From Bacteroidales bacterium (lineage in GTDB: Bacteria; Bacteroidota; Bacteroidia; Bacteroidales; GCA-2748055): 64,000 nt of DNA. Location: positions 82,057-146,056 of the forward strand of contig JARGFP010000008.1 of NCBI GenBank assembly GCA_029210585.1, read 5' to 3'. Each line of letters opens with the position of its first letter. Position 1 is the first letter of the stretch. Shown here piece after piece: positions 43,729-55,503 of the stretch. The notes below the pieces were generated by a model that saw only the letters and a list, made by a program, of their open reading frames with translations, ran no database searches and had not been told where the DNA came from. The translations under genes were made by a program, and so were the position numbers.

Positions 43729-45033
43729 CTACATGGCACGCTGCCGGGTAACAGCACTTCGTACGGGATTGAAAATACGTTGGAGCAGTCTCATTTTATC
43801 GGTCAGTATCTCTGCTTCTCCAACCATGTTCTGGTTGAAACCGATCTCAATTCCGTAAAAAGTAGTCAATCCGTCGGGCAGTATTACCTCCACGGTATAA
43901 AAGTTATCCTGTGGAACCTTTGAGACATTTCCGACCCTGCCCCTTACCATTCCATATTCCAGGTACGGATAGCTATCGAACTTAATATTTACCTGGTCGC
44001 CTTCATCCACTTCACCTGCTCCCTGCATTGGAAGTTGTATCTTGCCTATGAGTACACCTCCCTGTTCCGGAACGATGGTCATCACTTTTTCGCCTGCCTT
44101 CACATTCTGGTTTTCACTCCAGATCTGGTTAAATGTTACCTGCCCTTCGATAGGTGCAATAATCAGGTATTGTTTTCTCCAGGTGGCAATCTCAGCAACC
44201 AGTTTGTTCAGGTTTTCTTCCAGCAACGTGGAGAATGAGGTTACCTGCTCCTGCTGACGCAGCTCCATTTCCAGGATCTGTTCCCGGATGCCTGCTGTCT
44301 GGATGTCATTTTCAGCCTTCAGGCTTAACATTTCCTGCCAGTTGGCAAGGCGCGACAGCATTTCCGATTTTGTATTCTCGTAATCTGACTCAGACACCAC
44401 ACCCTGGCGGAACAGGATGGAATCGCGCTGGTATTGTTTCTGGTACAATTCATATTCTTCCCTGAGTGTTGCGGCACGTACATCGAGGTTCTCTGAATAG
44501 GCCAGGTATTTCTCATATTCCTCCAGGAGCAGTTCAATTTTTCGCTGGTGGTAATCGAGTTGAAGAAACTCCCGGTAGTCACGGTAGTTTTTATAGAAAG
44601 CTGCATAAACCGGCTGAATGGGGCCCAGGTCTGCGTTGCCATTCACAGGGAGGTTCAGTTCGGGAAGTGTATCAGCAGGAAGGAACAGTTTCCTGATTTG
44701 AGCACTGAGATTTTGTACATCTTCAAAATCTGCCGGATTCTCAATTACTGCGAGTACCTGTCCTACTTCAACTTTTTCATTGTCGGTCACCAACAGTTGC
44801 TCCACCTTCCCATCGGTCCGGGCTTCAATGTTTGCAGGTGGTTGGAGAGAGGTCACGTATATTTCTGCCTTTTTAACATCCGGTACTTTGAACATCCATG
44901 CGCCCAGCAGAAGGATTGCAACGATGGCAAAAAGCATCACGATTCCGTTCCGGGTGACCCAACCCGGAACTTTCCCTAATATATCCTCGACCTCTTCACT
45001 TCTGAGTTCGATTTTTCTGTTTTCTTCAGCCAT
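43729..45033 (-). CDS. HlyD-family secretion adaptor
   Basis: 434 residues. One N-terminal transmembrane helix (GIVMLFAIVAILLLGAWMF) is followed by the first lipoyl half (ANIEARTDGKVEQLLV), an extended coiled-coil region (about 125-275), the second lipoyl half APIEGQVTFNQIWSENQNVKAGE, and a beta-barrel domain. This is the Bacteroidota type usually paired with C39-peptidase ABC exporters of small peptides. No such ABC gene or precursor peptide was seen between 43529 and 45155. A 200-bp gap separates it from the next adaptor, so it may be a separate unit. Confidence 0.88.
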   Translation of the reverse strand: MAEENRKIELRSEEVEDILGKVPGWVTRNGIVMLFAIVAILLLGAWMFKVPDVKKAEIYVTSLQPPANIEARTDGKVEQLLVTDNEKVEVGQVLAVIENPADFEDVQNLSAQIRKLFLPADTLPELNLPVNGNADLGPIQPVYAAFYKNYRDYREFLQLDYHQRKIELLLEEYEKYLAYSENLDVRAATLREEYELYQKQYQRDSILFRQGVVSESDYENTKSEMLSRLANWQEMLSLKAENDIQTAGIREQILEMELRQQEQVTSFSTLLEENLNKLVAEIATWRKQYLIIAPIEGQVTFNQIWSENQNVKAGEKVMTIVPEQGGVLIGKIQLPMQGAGEVDEGDQVNIKFDSYPYLEYGMVRGRVGNVSKVPQDNFYTVEVILPDGLTTFYGIEIGFNQNMVGEAEILTDKMRLLQRIFNPVRSAVTRQRAM

Positions 45034-45103
45034 GGCAAAGAATTGATATTGAGCTAATATAGAAAAAAAAACGAATCCGGTTCTGAAGAGTAATCAACAA
45101 TGC

Positions 45104-45141
45104 AAAAAAAAACGCCGGGCGTAACACCCGGCGCTGTTTTT
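45104..45141. terminator. Bidirectional-looking terminator downstream of gyrB
   Basis: Stem CGCCGGG/CCCGGCG with a 7-base loop, flanked by nine A on the left and seven T on the right. It lies 16 bp from the gyrB stop and would terminate gyrB on the minus strand. Confidence 0.85.
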
Positions 45142-45155
45142 TTGCTTGCGATGCT

Positions 45156-47600
<2,445 letters not shown>

Positions 47601-48305
47601 TTATTCAAAGAAATCCTCCAGCTGGTAAACAAAGTCGCCCAGGCTTTGCATTTTGTTCGCCAGGCGATGGGTAAAGAAGTTGAAGTCAAGCCTGGCGACG
47701 ATACTGTTCAGTTTTGTCCGTTTCTTGGTATAATCGTGATCGGCCAGGCGGTAGACTCTTTTCAGGTCATAGGCAGGCTGTTCGCGGTATTCCATATTTT
47801 CCGACTTTGGATTAAAACCCAGTCGTTTCTGGATAAATTCCGGGGTGAGTTTCTGCGAAATTTTCCTGAGATGGGTATATTCCCCCAGGAACCAGGCTTC
47901 TGTCTCCATCACCGCCAGGAAAATGGTTGTGGTTGCCCCTTTTTGCAGCACCTTAAAATTCAGCCCTTTCTTCAGCCTGGGAATCTCTTCGCGGGTAAAG
48001 TTCGGGTACACATCCCGCAGCCCGAGAATACAGGTGTATCCTTTGTCGACCAGGCTCTGCCGTTGCATCATCAGGTAACCCTTCACGTTGGTCTCGCCCC
48101 CGCAGTCATAGATCAGCACGTAATAACCCGTATTCCGGTCGACCCTGGCGGCCTGCATGACGGTAAATGACATACGGATGTTGTGGCCGCCGGTGATCTT
48201 GACCGTTTGGATGGCGACACCCTTCTTCTCCATAACGGATTCAAGCATGCGCCTTACCAGTATCTGCTCCGTGAGTCCTTCAACAAAGATGGCGATGCGC
48301 TTCAT
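47601..48305 (-). CDS. TOPRIM/DUF4276-like protein, partner of the adjacent ATPase
   Basis: 234 residues. It opens MKRIAIFVEGLTEQILVRRM; the VEGxTE motif with Glu9 and Glu13 is the first acidic site of TOPRIM-like nucleases. Asp67 (LIYDCGG) and Asp98 (GLRDVYP) are later acidic candidates, and METEAWFLGE (about 133-142) resembles the E.EAW motif of DUF4276/RloB-like proteins. The gene starts 28 bp after the ATPase gene stop, so they form an operon. ATPase plus TOPRIM-like pairs (OLD, PARIS AriA/AriB, RloA/RloB) are known or proposed anti-phage modules. Membership in a named system cannot be assigned from sequence alone. Confidence 0.65.
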   Translation of the reverse strand: MKRIAIFVEGLTEQILVRRMLESVMEKKGVAIQTVKITGGHNIRMSFTVMQAARVDRNTGYYVLIYDCGGETNVKGYLMMQRQSLVDKGYTCILGLRDVYPNFTREEIPRLKKGLNFKVLQKGATTTIFLAVMETEAWFLGEYTHLRKISQKLTPEFIQKRLGFNPKSENMEYREQPAYDLKRVYRLADHDYTKKRTKLNSIVARLDFNFFTHRLANKMQSLGDFVYQLEDFFE

Positions 48306-48333
48306 AGGTGCATTTCAGGTTGGCGAGGAGGGT

Positions 48334-49491
48334 TCATTCTTCTGATTGGTCTGAGAATCCTGTTTTAAAGAATTCACTGGCATAGAAGTCGAAGTTGTTC
48401 AGCCCTGTAAACTTGAATTCCTCGAAGATTTCCCTGGAGTTTTCGTAGTTGTACAAACTGATCTTGTTGCCGTTGCGTTGCAGGACCGCCCAGTTCTCAA
48501 TAGCCACGGAGTTCATAATAAAAGAGTCGTTGGTGGACATGATCAGCTGGATCCCGGAAGATTTCGCCTTTTTCACGAGCAGGCTTACCAGCAGCTTGGC
48601 GCGGGAAAAATCGAGTCCCTCCCCGATGTCATCAATAACCACGCACCCGGTTTTCCCCTTCAGGATATACCTGTCGAATCGCGCAAGCACACTGAACGCC
48701 CTGAACATTCCCTGGGACATGTCGGATTGGGTAACCTGCTTCTCCAGTCCTGCCTCCGTGGTATACACCGCGTAACGGTCGAGCTGTGAAGGATTGTGCT
48801 TCTCGGAATACTGAACGACACCGGCATCTTCAAGTTGGTAACCGATCTCCCGCATATCGGAGATCAGCTGGTCGCGGAAACCGGTGAATTCTTCCATGGC
48901 ATACTGAAGCACAGGCACGAGTGATGCGCTGGTATCACTGAAATCGATCTCATCCTCCGTAAATACACTTTTAAGAGCATAGCTGTTCTTTCCCAGGTTG
49001 CCGCTGAAGTCGAACCTGCGCATGTTGGTGGCCCACTCATGCAATTCTTCCAGGAACGGATGCTGCAGTTTATCTCTTTTGGCATAAGAGGCGAGTTGCT
49101 TGGGTGGTATTCCGAAATCAAGCGAGATGTGTTCTTTTCCGCCCATATAGATGATCCAGCCGGCTCCGTCGGCACCTCGCCCGAGTACTTGTTCACCCTT
49201 CCAGATGAGCTGTTCATTCAGGATAACGCCATTGTCGTACTCAAAATCAAGCAGCACCTCCTCTTCACCGGTAATGAAGGTGACTTTGTACTTTCCATGT
49301 ATCTTGGGAATATTGCGGCCTCCCAGGAGCATCTCCACCAGCTCGGAGATGGCATTGAGTGTCCGGGTCTTCCCGCTGGAATTCTGCCCTACGATGAGGT
49401 TGATCTTTCCAAGGTGCACGTTATCGATCAGCCATTCGATGGCCTTTCCTTCGTTTTCACTGAATGTAAGCTTTCGAAGGTACATATTCAT
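48334..49491 (-). CDS. ABC-type AAA ATPase (AAA_15/21-like), likely defence component
   Basis: 385 residues. Walker A is GQNSSGKT (35-42), the ABC signature SDMSQGMFRAF is at about 257-267, Walker B is CVVIDDIGEGLDF (about 283) and the switch region is LIMSTNDSF (about 320). The order and spacing match single-chain SMC/OLD-like ATPases of the AAA_15/AAA_21 group. Walker B ends IDD, with the glutamate two residues later in GEG, rather than the common DE. It begins MNMYLRKLTFSENEGKAIEW, typical for the group. It is translated first and is followed by the TOPRIM-like gene, as in OLD-type split systems. Confidence 0.75.
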   Translation of the reverse strand: MNMYLRKLTFSENEGKAIEWLIDNVHLGKINLIVGQNSSGKTRTLNAISELVEMLLGGRNIPKIHGKYKVTFITGEEEVLLDFEYDNGVILNEQLIWKGEQVLGRGADGAGWIIYMGGKEHISLDFGIPPKQLASYAKRDKLQHPFLEELHEWATNMRRFDFSGNLGKNSYALKSVFTEDEIDFSDTSASLVPVLQYAMEEFTGFRDQLISDMREIGYQLEDAGVVQYSEKHNPSQLDRYAVYTTEAGLEKQVTQSDMSQGMFRAFSVLARFDRYILKGKTGCVVIDDIGEGLDFSRAKLLVSLLVKKAKSSGIQLIMSTNDSFIMNSVAIENWAVLQRNGNKISLYNYENSREIFEEFKFTGLNNFDFYASEFFKTGFSDQSEE

Positions 49492-49664
49492 CTGAAGTTG
49501 GTGTCTTGTAAATATACAGCAAATGGCAGAGAAAGCGGCACATTTCCCATGTGAAAATGCAGCGCCTTATTTCTCCGGGAACGCATCATATATTGTGCCC
49601 GTGCAAATTTTGTACACTTGCATACTGTTCGCAGCTGTCGACGGCAACCAACAGGTGGAACGAT

Positions 49665-51338
49665 TTACAATCCGTACGTGAATCCCAGCATCAGCCGGAA
49701 CCTGTGCGAGGGATAATTGTTCCAGATATAATAGGGCTGGGCCGTCATGTTATTGAAACGGGCCCAGAACGACAGCAGCCTGGTGTACCTGTATTCCACG
49801 CCCAGGTTCAGGTCCACCGTGGCATTCAGCTTTTGGGGATCGCCTCCCTGAACCACGGAAGGATAGTAGCGCGGTCCGATCACGAACAGTCCGGCATCCG
49901 CCAGTATCTTGTCGCCCAGGTTATAGCGTGCCTGCAGACTGGCATCAAAATTCGGTTTGTACCAGGCATATGCTTCACGCGATGTCTCGTAGCTGTAATA
50001 ATTACCTTTCAGGAATACCCGCATTGATTCGGTAGGCGCGATGTTCAGCTCACCATACACATTCAGCACCGTCATATCGTCGTATCTCACGGTAAATTGG
50101 TTGTGCAGGTAATTGGTTGTGTCGGTTACGAAGAAATACTGGTCATCGACAGCCTCGTAGGTCCCTTTGAAATTATAGGCGAGGTAATCCGTTACTTTGC
50201 CTTTCAGTCCGGCATAGGCAACCAGTTTGTGGTTCGTTGGCGTAACCACCAGTCCGGGTACCGCGTAAGGATTCTCTCCCACGATCTTCATGTAGTTATT
50301 GGTTTCCTGGAAACCATCAACACCAAAATAGGGCACGATGACTTCCTCGACGATATTGAAGGAGAATTTACCGCGGACATAGAATCGCGGCTTCACATCT
50401 CCATTCCGTATTTCGGTGTAGGTATTCAGTCCGGCCATGAAGCTCCACTGTGCACTGGACTTGGAAATATAGGGGTTCAGCTTCACCATGAACTGGTTGG
50501 TGAGCAGGGTGTCCCATTCGGGCTGATGACCAAAATATTTGAGACCCAGGTCGCCACCGATCCTGAAATCTCCAAACATCTGGTCGACGGATCCGTCGAA
50601 CACCACGCCATGCTCCATCTGGTCAAAATCGTGTGTAAAGAAATTGTATTCCAGTGTTCCGTCGTATTGCATGTGGAATGAATCGGGCCTGGCGGACTGG
50701 AAGCCCACGGCACCATGGGCATTGAAGAACGGGTGGGTCATATCGGGCCTGTTCACCGAATCGGCATGGGCAGTATCCACGCCGTAGTGCATATAGGTGT
50801 CATACGATGCACCGGCATTGTATTCAAAAATGGTGTAGCGGCCAAACCGCTTCCCGTAGATCTCCAGGTCGTTCTCATTAAAGCCCGCATCCACTTTTAC
50901 ATCATTGGCCAGTCTGACCTTCCCATTCATGGAATGGTGTTTCAGCAATACCCCGAACGTGCCGTCGCTGGACCGCACCTGGTTAATACGAAGTTCCGCC
51001 AGCGGTGTGAGGTAGTTTCCGGCGCCCAGCTTCAGTTCGCTTTTGTACAGCTTGTCAAGATCTGGCTTCACCATCCTGGCCGGTTTGATCGGCGTCACCC
51101 TGAAATCGGTTTCGTAGCGCTTGGAAAAGATCGCGTATTCAAATTCGGGTTTTTCATATGCCACGGAATCGCCGATTTCAGGCAACAGCTGAATCTTTTC
51201 TGCCCCTGAAAGGGTCGGGGTATACGGTTTTACCACCCGTACCTCTTCCTGTTGCGCACTGAGGGCAACAGGCAGGACCAGTGCGGCTGTGAACAGTATG
51301 GATCTGAAATATCTCATGCTATATGGTTTTGCAGGCAT
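49665..51338 (-). CDS. Outer-membrane beta-barrel protein (TonB-receptor-like C-terminal barrel)
   Basis: 557 residues. A Sec signal (MRYFRSILFTAALVLPVALS, then AQQ) starts at Met8; Met1 at 51338 overlaps the TPR gene stop as TAATG, so translational coupling is likely. The mature start EEVRVVKPYTPTLSGAEKIQ is followed by alternating amphipathic strands and ends with an aromatic barrel signature (HRFRLMLGFTYGL). The protein lacks a recognisable plug domain, so it is not a normal TonB receptor. Paired with a large TPR protein upstream, it may be part of an envelope complex; the function is unknown. Confidence 0.75.
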   Translation of the reverse strand: MPAKPYSMRYFRSILFTAALVLPVALSAQQEEVRVVKPYTPTLSGAEKIQLLPEIGDSVAYEKPEFEYAIFSKRYETDFRVTPIKPARMVKPDLDKLYKSELKLGAGNYLTPLAELRINQVRSSDGTFGVLLKHHSMNGKVRLANDVKVDAGFNENDLEIYGKRFGRYTIFEYNAGASYDTYMHYGVDTAHADSVNRPDMTHPFFNAHGAVGFQSARPDSFHMQYDGTLEYNFFTHDFDQMEHGVVFDGSVDQMFGDFRIGGDLGLKYFGHQPEWDTLLTNQFMVKLNPYISKSSAQWSFMAGLNTYTEIRNGDVKPRFYVRGKFSFNIVEEVIVPYFGVDGFQETNNYMKIVGENPYAVPGLVVTPTNHKLVAYAGLKGKVTDYLAYNFKGTYEAVDDQYFFVTDTTNYLHNQFTVRYDDMTVLNVYGELNIAPTESMRVFLKGNYYSYETSREAYAWYKPNFDASLQARYNLGDKILADAGLFVIGPRYYPSVVQGGDPQKLNATVDLNLGVEYRYTRLLSFWARFNNMTAQPYYIWNNYPSHRFRLMLGFTYGL

Positions 51339-54300
51339 TATTGTAAATCATTGAATGTATCACTGTCATCGTAGATCTGGCTGTCCACTTTGGCTGCCAG
51401 GTTCTCATGACGGCGTTTGGCTTCGTCCACGATCCCGTCGTCGGGTACGGTGTAGTAATCGATAATACTCTTGAGGGTGTGGATCGCCTGGAATTCATCG
51501 TCCAGCGAGAGGTATACATCGGAGAGGAGCAGGAATGCCTTCCCCATCCAGTACTGGTGCGGGGTATTCATTTCTATGAATTCGAAAATCTCTTCCTCGA
51601 TTTCCCGGTAGGGTGCAGGATCATAGGTACTCTGCAGCACGGCCCTGTCGTACATGATCTTTGCCACCATGAACTTGGACTCTGCCCCCTCTTTCGTACT
51701 CACATCAAAGGCGTTTTTCCTGAAGTATTCGTAGGCCCTGTCCACCTGGCTGAGCGCCATGTAGGATTTTGCCATCTTGTACCAGGCCTCCCTTTCTATT
51801 TCTGTACGCAGTTTTTCAAGGTTCAGTACATCGGTTGCCGCATCGATGGTGTTGGCATATTCTTTCAGGAGGAAATAGCAGCGCATTACGCCGATACTTG
51901 CCTCGGTGATGTTGGCAGGTTCGTTTGCGATCTCCAGCAGGCGCAGGTATTGATTGACAGCCCTGTTGTAGCTTCCATTGTTGAAATGGATCCTGGAAGA
52001 GGCCACCAGGGCCAGCTCCGAGAACATGTTGCGGGGTTGTGCTGCGATATAGTCCAGGGAACTCAGCGCTTCATCCGGCTGGTTCAGTTTCAGGTGACAG
52101 TCGGCTTTGTAGTAATGTGCATTCAGCAGGTAATTCCCGTTGGGATGGTTCGCCAGGTACTTTTCCAGTGAGCTGATCGCCTCTGCGCAGTTCCCTCCTG
52201 CATACACATTCTCAGCGGCGACATACATAAGGGAATCCTGCTGCTTGTTGGAAATGTCACGCCCAAGCTCGTTCACGAAGGCCAGGTAGCCATCGATATT
52301 GTTGTTGCGCACGTAAATTGTTTCCAGGCTCTGCAATGCATTATCAGCTTCAGGCGTACCCGGGTAATCGCGTGCCACCCTGGTGAAATAGGAAAGGGCC
52401 TCGTTGTATGCATCCTGGTTGAAATAGATCAGTCCCACCTGGTTCAGTGCCTTGCTCAGGTAGCTGCTGTTGGGATGATCTCTGATCAGTTCCCTGTATA
52501 CCTCAACGGCTGCATTGCTGTTTCCAAGGGACACATATGTCCTTCCTGTTTCGAAAAGGGCATCATCAACGTAAGGTGATTCCGGCAGATCGGAAACAAT
52601 GTTTTTCATTACCTCCAGTTTTTGCTCCAACCTGTTGAGGATGCCATAGGTGAATCCTTTCTGGAAATAGGCATAGTCTTTATCCGATCGTCCAAGCCGG
52701 ATGGATTCATTGTACTGCTCGATGGCCACCCAGTAATCTTTCTGCACAAATTTACAGTCGCCCAGCCTGTTGTAGGCATCCGACAGCGTTTTCGAGCGGG
52801 TATTGTCCTCTGTCCGGACATAGGCTGCGAACCATTTTGCCGCCTCGTCATAGTCCTCCTCGTCGAAAGCGATATATCCCATGCTGTAATTGGCCAGCCC
52901 GTATTCCTCCTGTCTCACGGCCAGGGGTTCCTCCAGGAATTCACTGAAATAGGTCCGTGCCATGACCAGGTCGCCAGACCGATAGGCCGCCTCACCGAGC
53001 CAGTAGTAGGTACGCGCCCTGATGGCTTCGTCATACTGCCCGTATTCCAGCGACTTTTCGAGAATGTTCACCGCCTCGATGAACCGAAGGTTGTTATAGA
53101 GTTCAAGTCCCCGGTAAAATGCCACTTTCTGGTAGGCCCGTTCAATCTGTTCATCCCTGTACCTGATCTTCTCCAGCGAGGCCAGTGCCATACTGAAGTT
53201 CCTGGTTTGCAGGTAAGCCATTACAAGGTAATTATATGCTTCGTCGATCCGGTCCGAGGAGGGGTAATAGGTGATATACTGGTTGAAAGACTTGATGGCC
53301 TCGTTGAATGGATTATAGGATAATTCAAATGTGAGTTTGGCATAGTTGAACAGGGCATCTTCCTGGATCTTCTGATCGTAGTCCATCTTGGAAGCTTCCC
53401 CGAAAGCCGTCATCGCCTTATTTTTGTTACCAAGGTTCAGGTAGCAGTCAGCCAGGTGGTACAATGCACTTTGCGCAATCTCTGACCTGCGGTAGGTAAT
53501 CTTTTCAAATATTTCCCTTGCTGCATCATATTGTCCGTTCTTATAGTAAGCAAAGGCCATCTGGTACCTGTCCCTGATGGAGTAACCCGAAGTATTTTCC
53601 TTGTATAACTCCAGGAAGGGCACTGATTCCGCATATCTTTCCAGCATGAAATAGCTCTCCCCGATGATCTTGGCCATCTCCCCGATGCGTTGGTCCGAGA
53701 TTGAGTCCATCAGTTGCGGGGCATAATCGAGGACCTCTTCGTATTTCTTCTGCAGGTAGAGGATCTGAGAGATATAATACGGTGCAATAGTGGTAAACAA
53801 CGGGTCTGTATCGATCTTCCTGAACCCCATCAACGCAGTTTCATAATTCTCTTCCACGTAATGGATGTGGGAATAGTAATAGGTCGCGGGAGCAGTATAG
53901 GGTGAATCCACTTCCAGTATCTCGTAGAAATTTACACGCGCATTCTCATAATCCCTGCGCATATAAAAGGCATATCCCTTCCTGAAATAATATTCGGCCC
54001 TTTCGTCCCTGGCGAGTTCCTGGCGATCGACCTTGTTGTACCACATGATCGCCCGGGGCCAGTTCATGTTGTAATGGAAGTAGTTTCCCAGCTGGAAGCA
54101 CAGATCACTGACATGGGGACTCTCGGGGTGTTCTGCGATGAACCTGTACACCTGGTACTCAGCGTCGCGGTTGTAGAGGTTGACGGCGCTCATGGCAAGG
54201 TAATACATCGCCTCGGCACGAAGCTGGGTTTCCTCTCCTTCCGTGGCTTCAATAACCTTATCGAACTTCAGTCGTGCTGCCCCGTATTTCTCCTTTTCAA

Positions 54301-54424
54301 AGAGCTCGATGCCCTCGTAGAGATCACGGTCGCTATATTGGTATGCGGCATTCTTCTGTCCGGCCAGGCTGGTGGCCACGGCCATGAAAAAAACCGTACA
54401 AAAGATAAAATTTCTTTGCTTCAT
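51338..54424 (-). CDS. Large tetratricopeptide-repeat protein, secreted
   Basis: About 1028 residues from the ATG at 54424 (MKQRNFIFCTVFFMAVATSL, then AGQ), a Sec signal; the track start at 54532 adds 36 unlikely residues. TPR-like helical pairs run throughout, e.g. ALYHLADCYLNLGNKNKAM, LSDAYNRLGDCKFVQKDYW and ALNQVGLIYFNQDAYNEALS, roughly twenty units with YbgF/BamD-like spacing. It probably scaffolds protein-protein contacts in the periplasm. It is translationally coupled to the barrel protein, and both are divergent from ftsE. A specific function is not known to me. Confidence 0.8.
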   Translation of the reverse strand: MKQRNFIFCTVFFMAVATSLAGQKNAAYQYSDRDLYEGIELFEKEKYGAARLKFDKVIEATEGEETQLRAEAMYYLAMSAVNLYNRDAEYQVYRFIAEHPESPHVSDLCFQLGNYFHYNMNWPRAIMWYNKVDRQELARDERAEYYFRKGYAFYMRRDYENARVNFYEILEVDSPYTAPATYYYSHIHYVEENYETALMGFRKIDTDPLFTTIAPYYISQILYLQKKYEEVLDYAPQLMDSISDQRIGEMAKIIGESYFMLERYAESVPFLELYKENTSGYSIRDRYQMAFAYYKNGQYDAAREIFEKITYRRSEIAQSALYHLADCYLNLGNKNKAMTAFGEASKMDYDQKIQEDALFNYAKLTFELSYNPFNEAIKSFNQYITYYPSSDRIDEAYNYLVMAYLQTRNFSMALASLEKIRYRDEQIERAYQKVAFYRGLELYNNLRFIEAVNILEKSLEYGQYDEAIRARTYYWLGEAAYRSGDLVMARTYFSEFLEEPLAVRQEEYGLANYSMGYIAFDEEDYDEAAKWFAAYVRTEDNTRSKTLSDAYNRLGDCKFVQKDYWVAIEQYNESIRLGRSDKDYAYFQKGFTYGILNRLEQKLEVMKNIVSDLPESPYVDDALFETGRTYVSLGNSNAAVEVYRELIRDHPNSSYLSKALNQVGLIYFNQDAYNEALSYFTRVARDYPGTPEADNALQSLETIYVRNNNIDGYLAFVNELGRDISNKQQDSLMYVAAENVYAGGNCAEAISSLEKYLANHPNGNYLLNAHYYKADCHLKLNQPDEALSSLDYIAAQPRNMFSELALVASSRIHFNNGSYNRAVNQYLRLLEIANEPANITEASIGVMRCYFLLKEYANTIDAATDVLNLEKLRTEIEREAWYKMAKSYMALSQVDRAYEYFRKNAFDVSTKEGAESKFMVAKIMYDRAVLQSTYDPAPYREIEEEIFEFIEMNTPHQYWMGKAFLLLSDVYLSLDDEFQAIHTLKSIIDYYTVPDDGIVDEAKRRHENLAAKVDSQIYDDSDTFNDLQ

Positions 54425-54748
54425 AATCCTTGCATTATCCTGTAAAAGTACTAAATATGAAAGGGTGCTTTCCGGGATTCTCACCTTTTTAATTAACAGG
54501 GCCATGTTAATTTTTATTTCCCTGATTTTCACAGTTATTCCACGACTTTTGTTTGCCCGGATACCGAACAGTACCGGTAACCCACACTCTAAAAACGTAG
54601 CGGGACGCTGATTATTTTTGTATCTTCAGCAGATCGAATCAGGTTTCGGGAGTACCGGGGTATTTAAAACGTTCATCGTCACACTTTTTTGTCTAATTTA
54701 GTCCCCGGAAAACACTATGATTTCATCAATAAAAAATGCAGCTATCCT

Positions 54749-55462
54749 ATGTCAATAGACACTGTCATATCATTTGAGCATGCCAGCATCAAGGTGGAAG
54801 ATCACCTGGTACTGTCCGATGTGAACTTCAATGTAAAAAAGAACGAATTCGTATACATCATTGGAAAGGTGGGCAGCGGCAAGACCAGCCTGATCCGCAC
54901 AATCAATGCTGAATATCCCCTGAAAGAAGGTTTTGGCACTGTAGCCGGTTTCCATCTGCATCAACTGAAGCGCAAGGAAATTCCCATGCTGCGCAGGAAG
55001 CTGGGCATTGTGTTCCAGGATTTTCAACTGCTTAATGACCGGAACATCAACAAAAACCTTGAGTTTGTGCTGAAAGCCACAGGCTGGAAGAACAAGAAGG
55101 AGATCGACGAACGGATCGCCGAGGTGCTTTCGAAAGTGAACCTTGGCTACAAGGGGTTCAAGATGCCCCACCAGATCTCCGGCGGAGAACAACAGCGCGT
55201 GGTCATTGCACGGGCGTTGCTGAATAACCCGGATATTATCCTTGCGGATGAGCCCACGGGCAACCTTGACCCGGCCACCTCCGAAGAGATCATGATCATC
55301 CTGCACGATATATGTAAAAGTGGCCGCGCCGTGGTGATGGCAACACACAATTACAACCTGATCAAGAAATTCCCTTCACGGACGGTGAAATGTGAGAAGG
55401 ATAGCGTCATGACCACCAACCTGAGTGAGGCCGACCTGGACCGGCTGATCCAGAATGAATGA
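54749..55462 (+). CDS. ftsE: FtsE-like ABC ATPase
   Basis: About 237 residues from the ATG at 54749 ([20 protein letters not shown]); the track start at 54689 adds an implausible 20 residues. Walker A is GKVGSGKTS, the signature is [15 protein letters not shown], Walker B is [13 protein letters not shown] and the H-loop is ATHNYNL. It matches the FtsE family that, with FtsX, links divisome and peptidoglycan hydrolases. No ftsX is adjacent, which is usual for Bacteroidota, where the two are often separated. It ends three bases before the tandem 16-bp repeat. Confidence 0.9.
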   Translation: MSIDTVISFEHASIKVEDHLVLSDVNFNVKKNEFVYIIGKVGSGKTSLIRTINAEYPLKEGFGTVAGFHLHQLKRKEIPMLRRKLGIVFQDFQLLNDRNINKNLEFVLKATGWKNKKEIDERIAEVLSKVNLGYKGFKMPHQISGGEQQRVVIARALLNNPDIILADEPTGNLDPATSEEIMIILHDICKSGRAVVMATHNYNLIKKFPSRTVKCEKDSVMTTNLSEADLDRLIQNE

Positions 55463-55464
55463 GG

Positions 55465-55496
55465 TGACTTGGTGAGGGGGTGACTTGGTGAGGGGG
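55465..55496. repeat. Two tandem 16-bp units, TGACTTGGTGAGGGGG
   Basis: Identical copies at 55465-55480 and 55481-55496, between the convergent ends of ftsE and the GNAT gene. It resembles TGACTTGGTGA-type tandem spacers seen in some Bacteroidota genomes; no role is evident. Confidence 0.85.
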
Positions 55497-55503
55497 AGTT
55501 TTT

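Noticed and set aside
51407-52171. Plus-strand ORF of 254 residues
   Set aside because: Antisense to the TPR gene; no signal peptide or motif.
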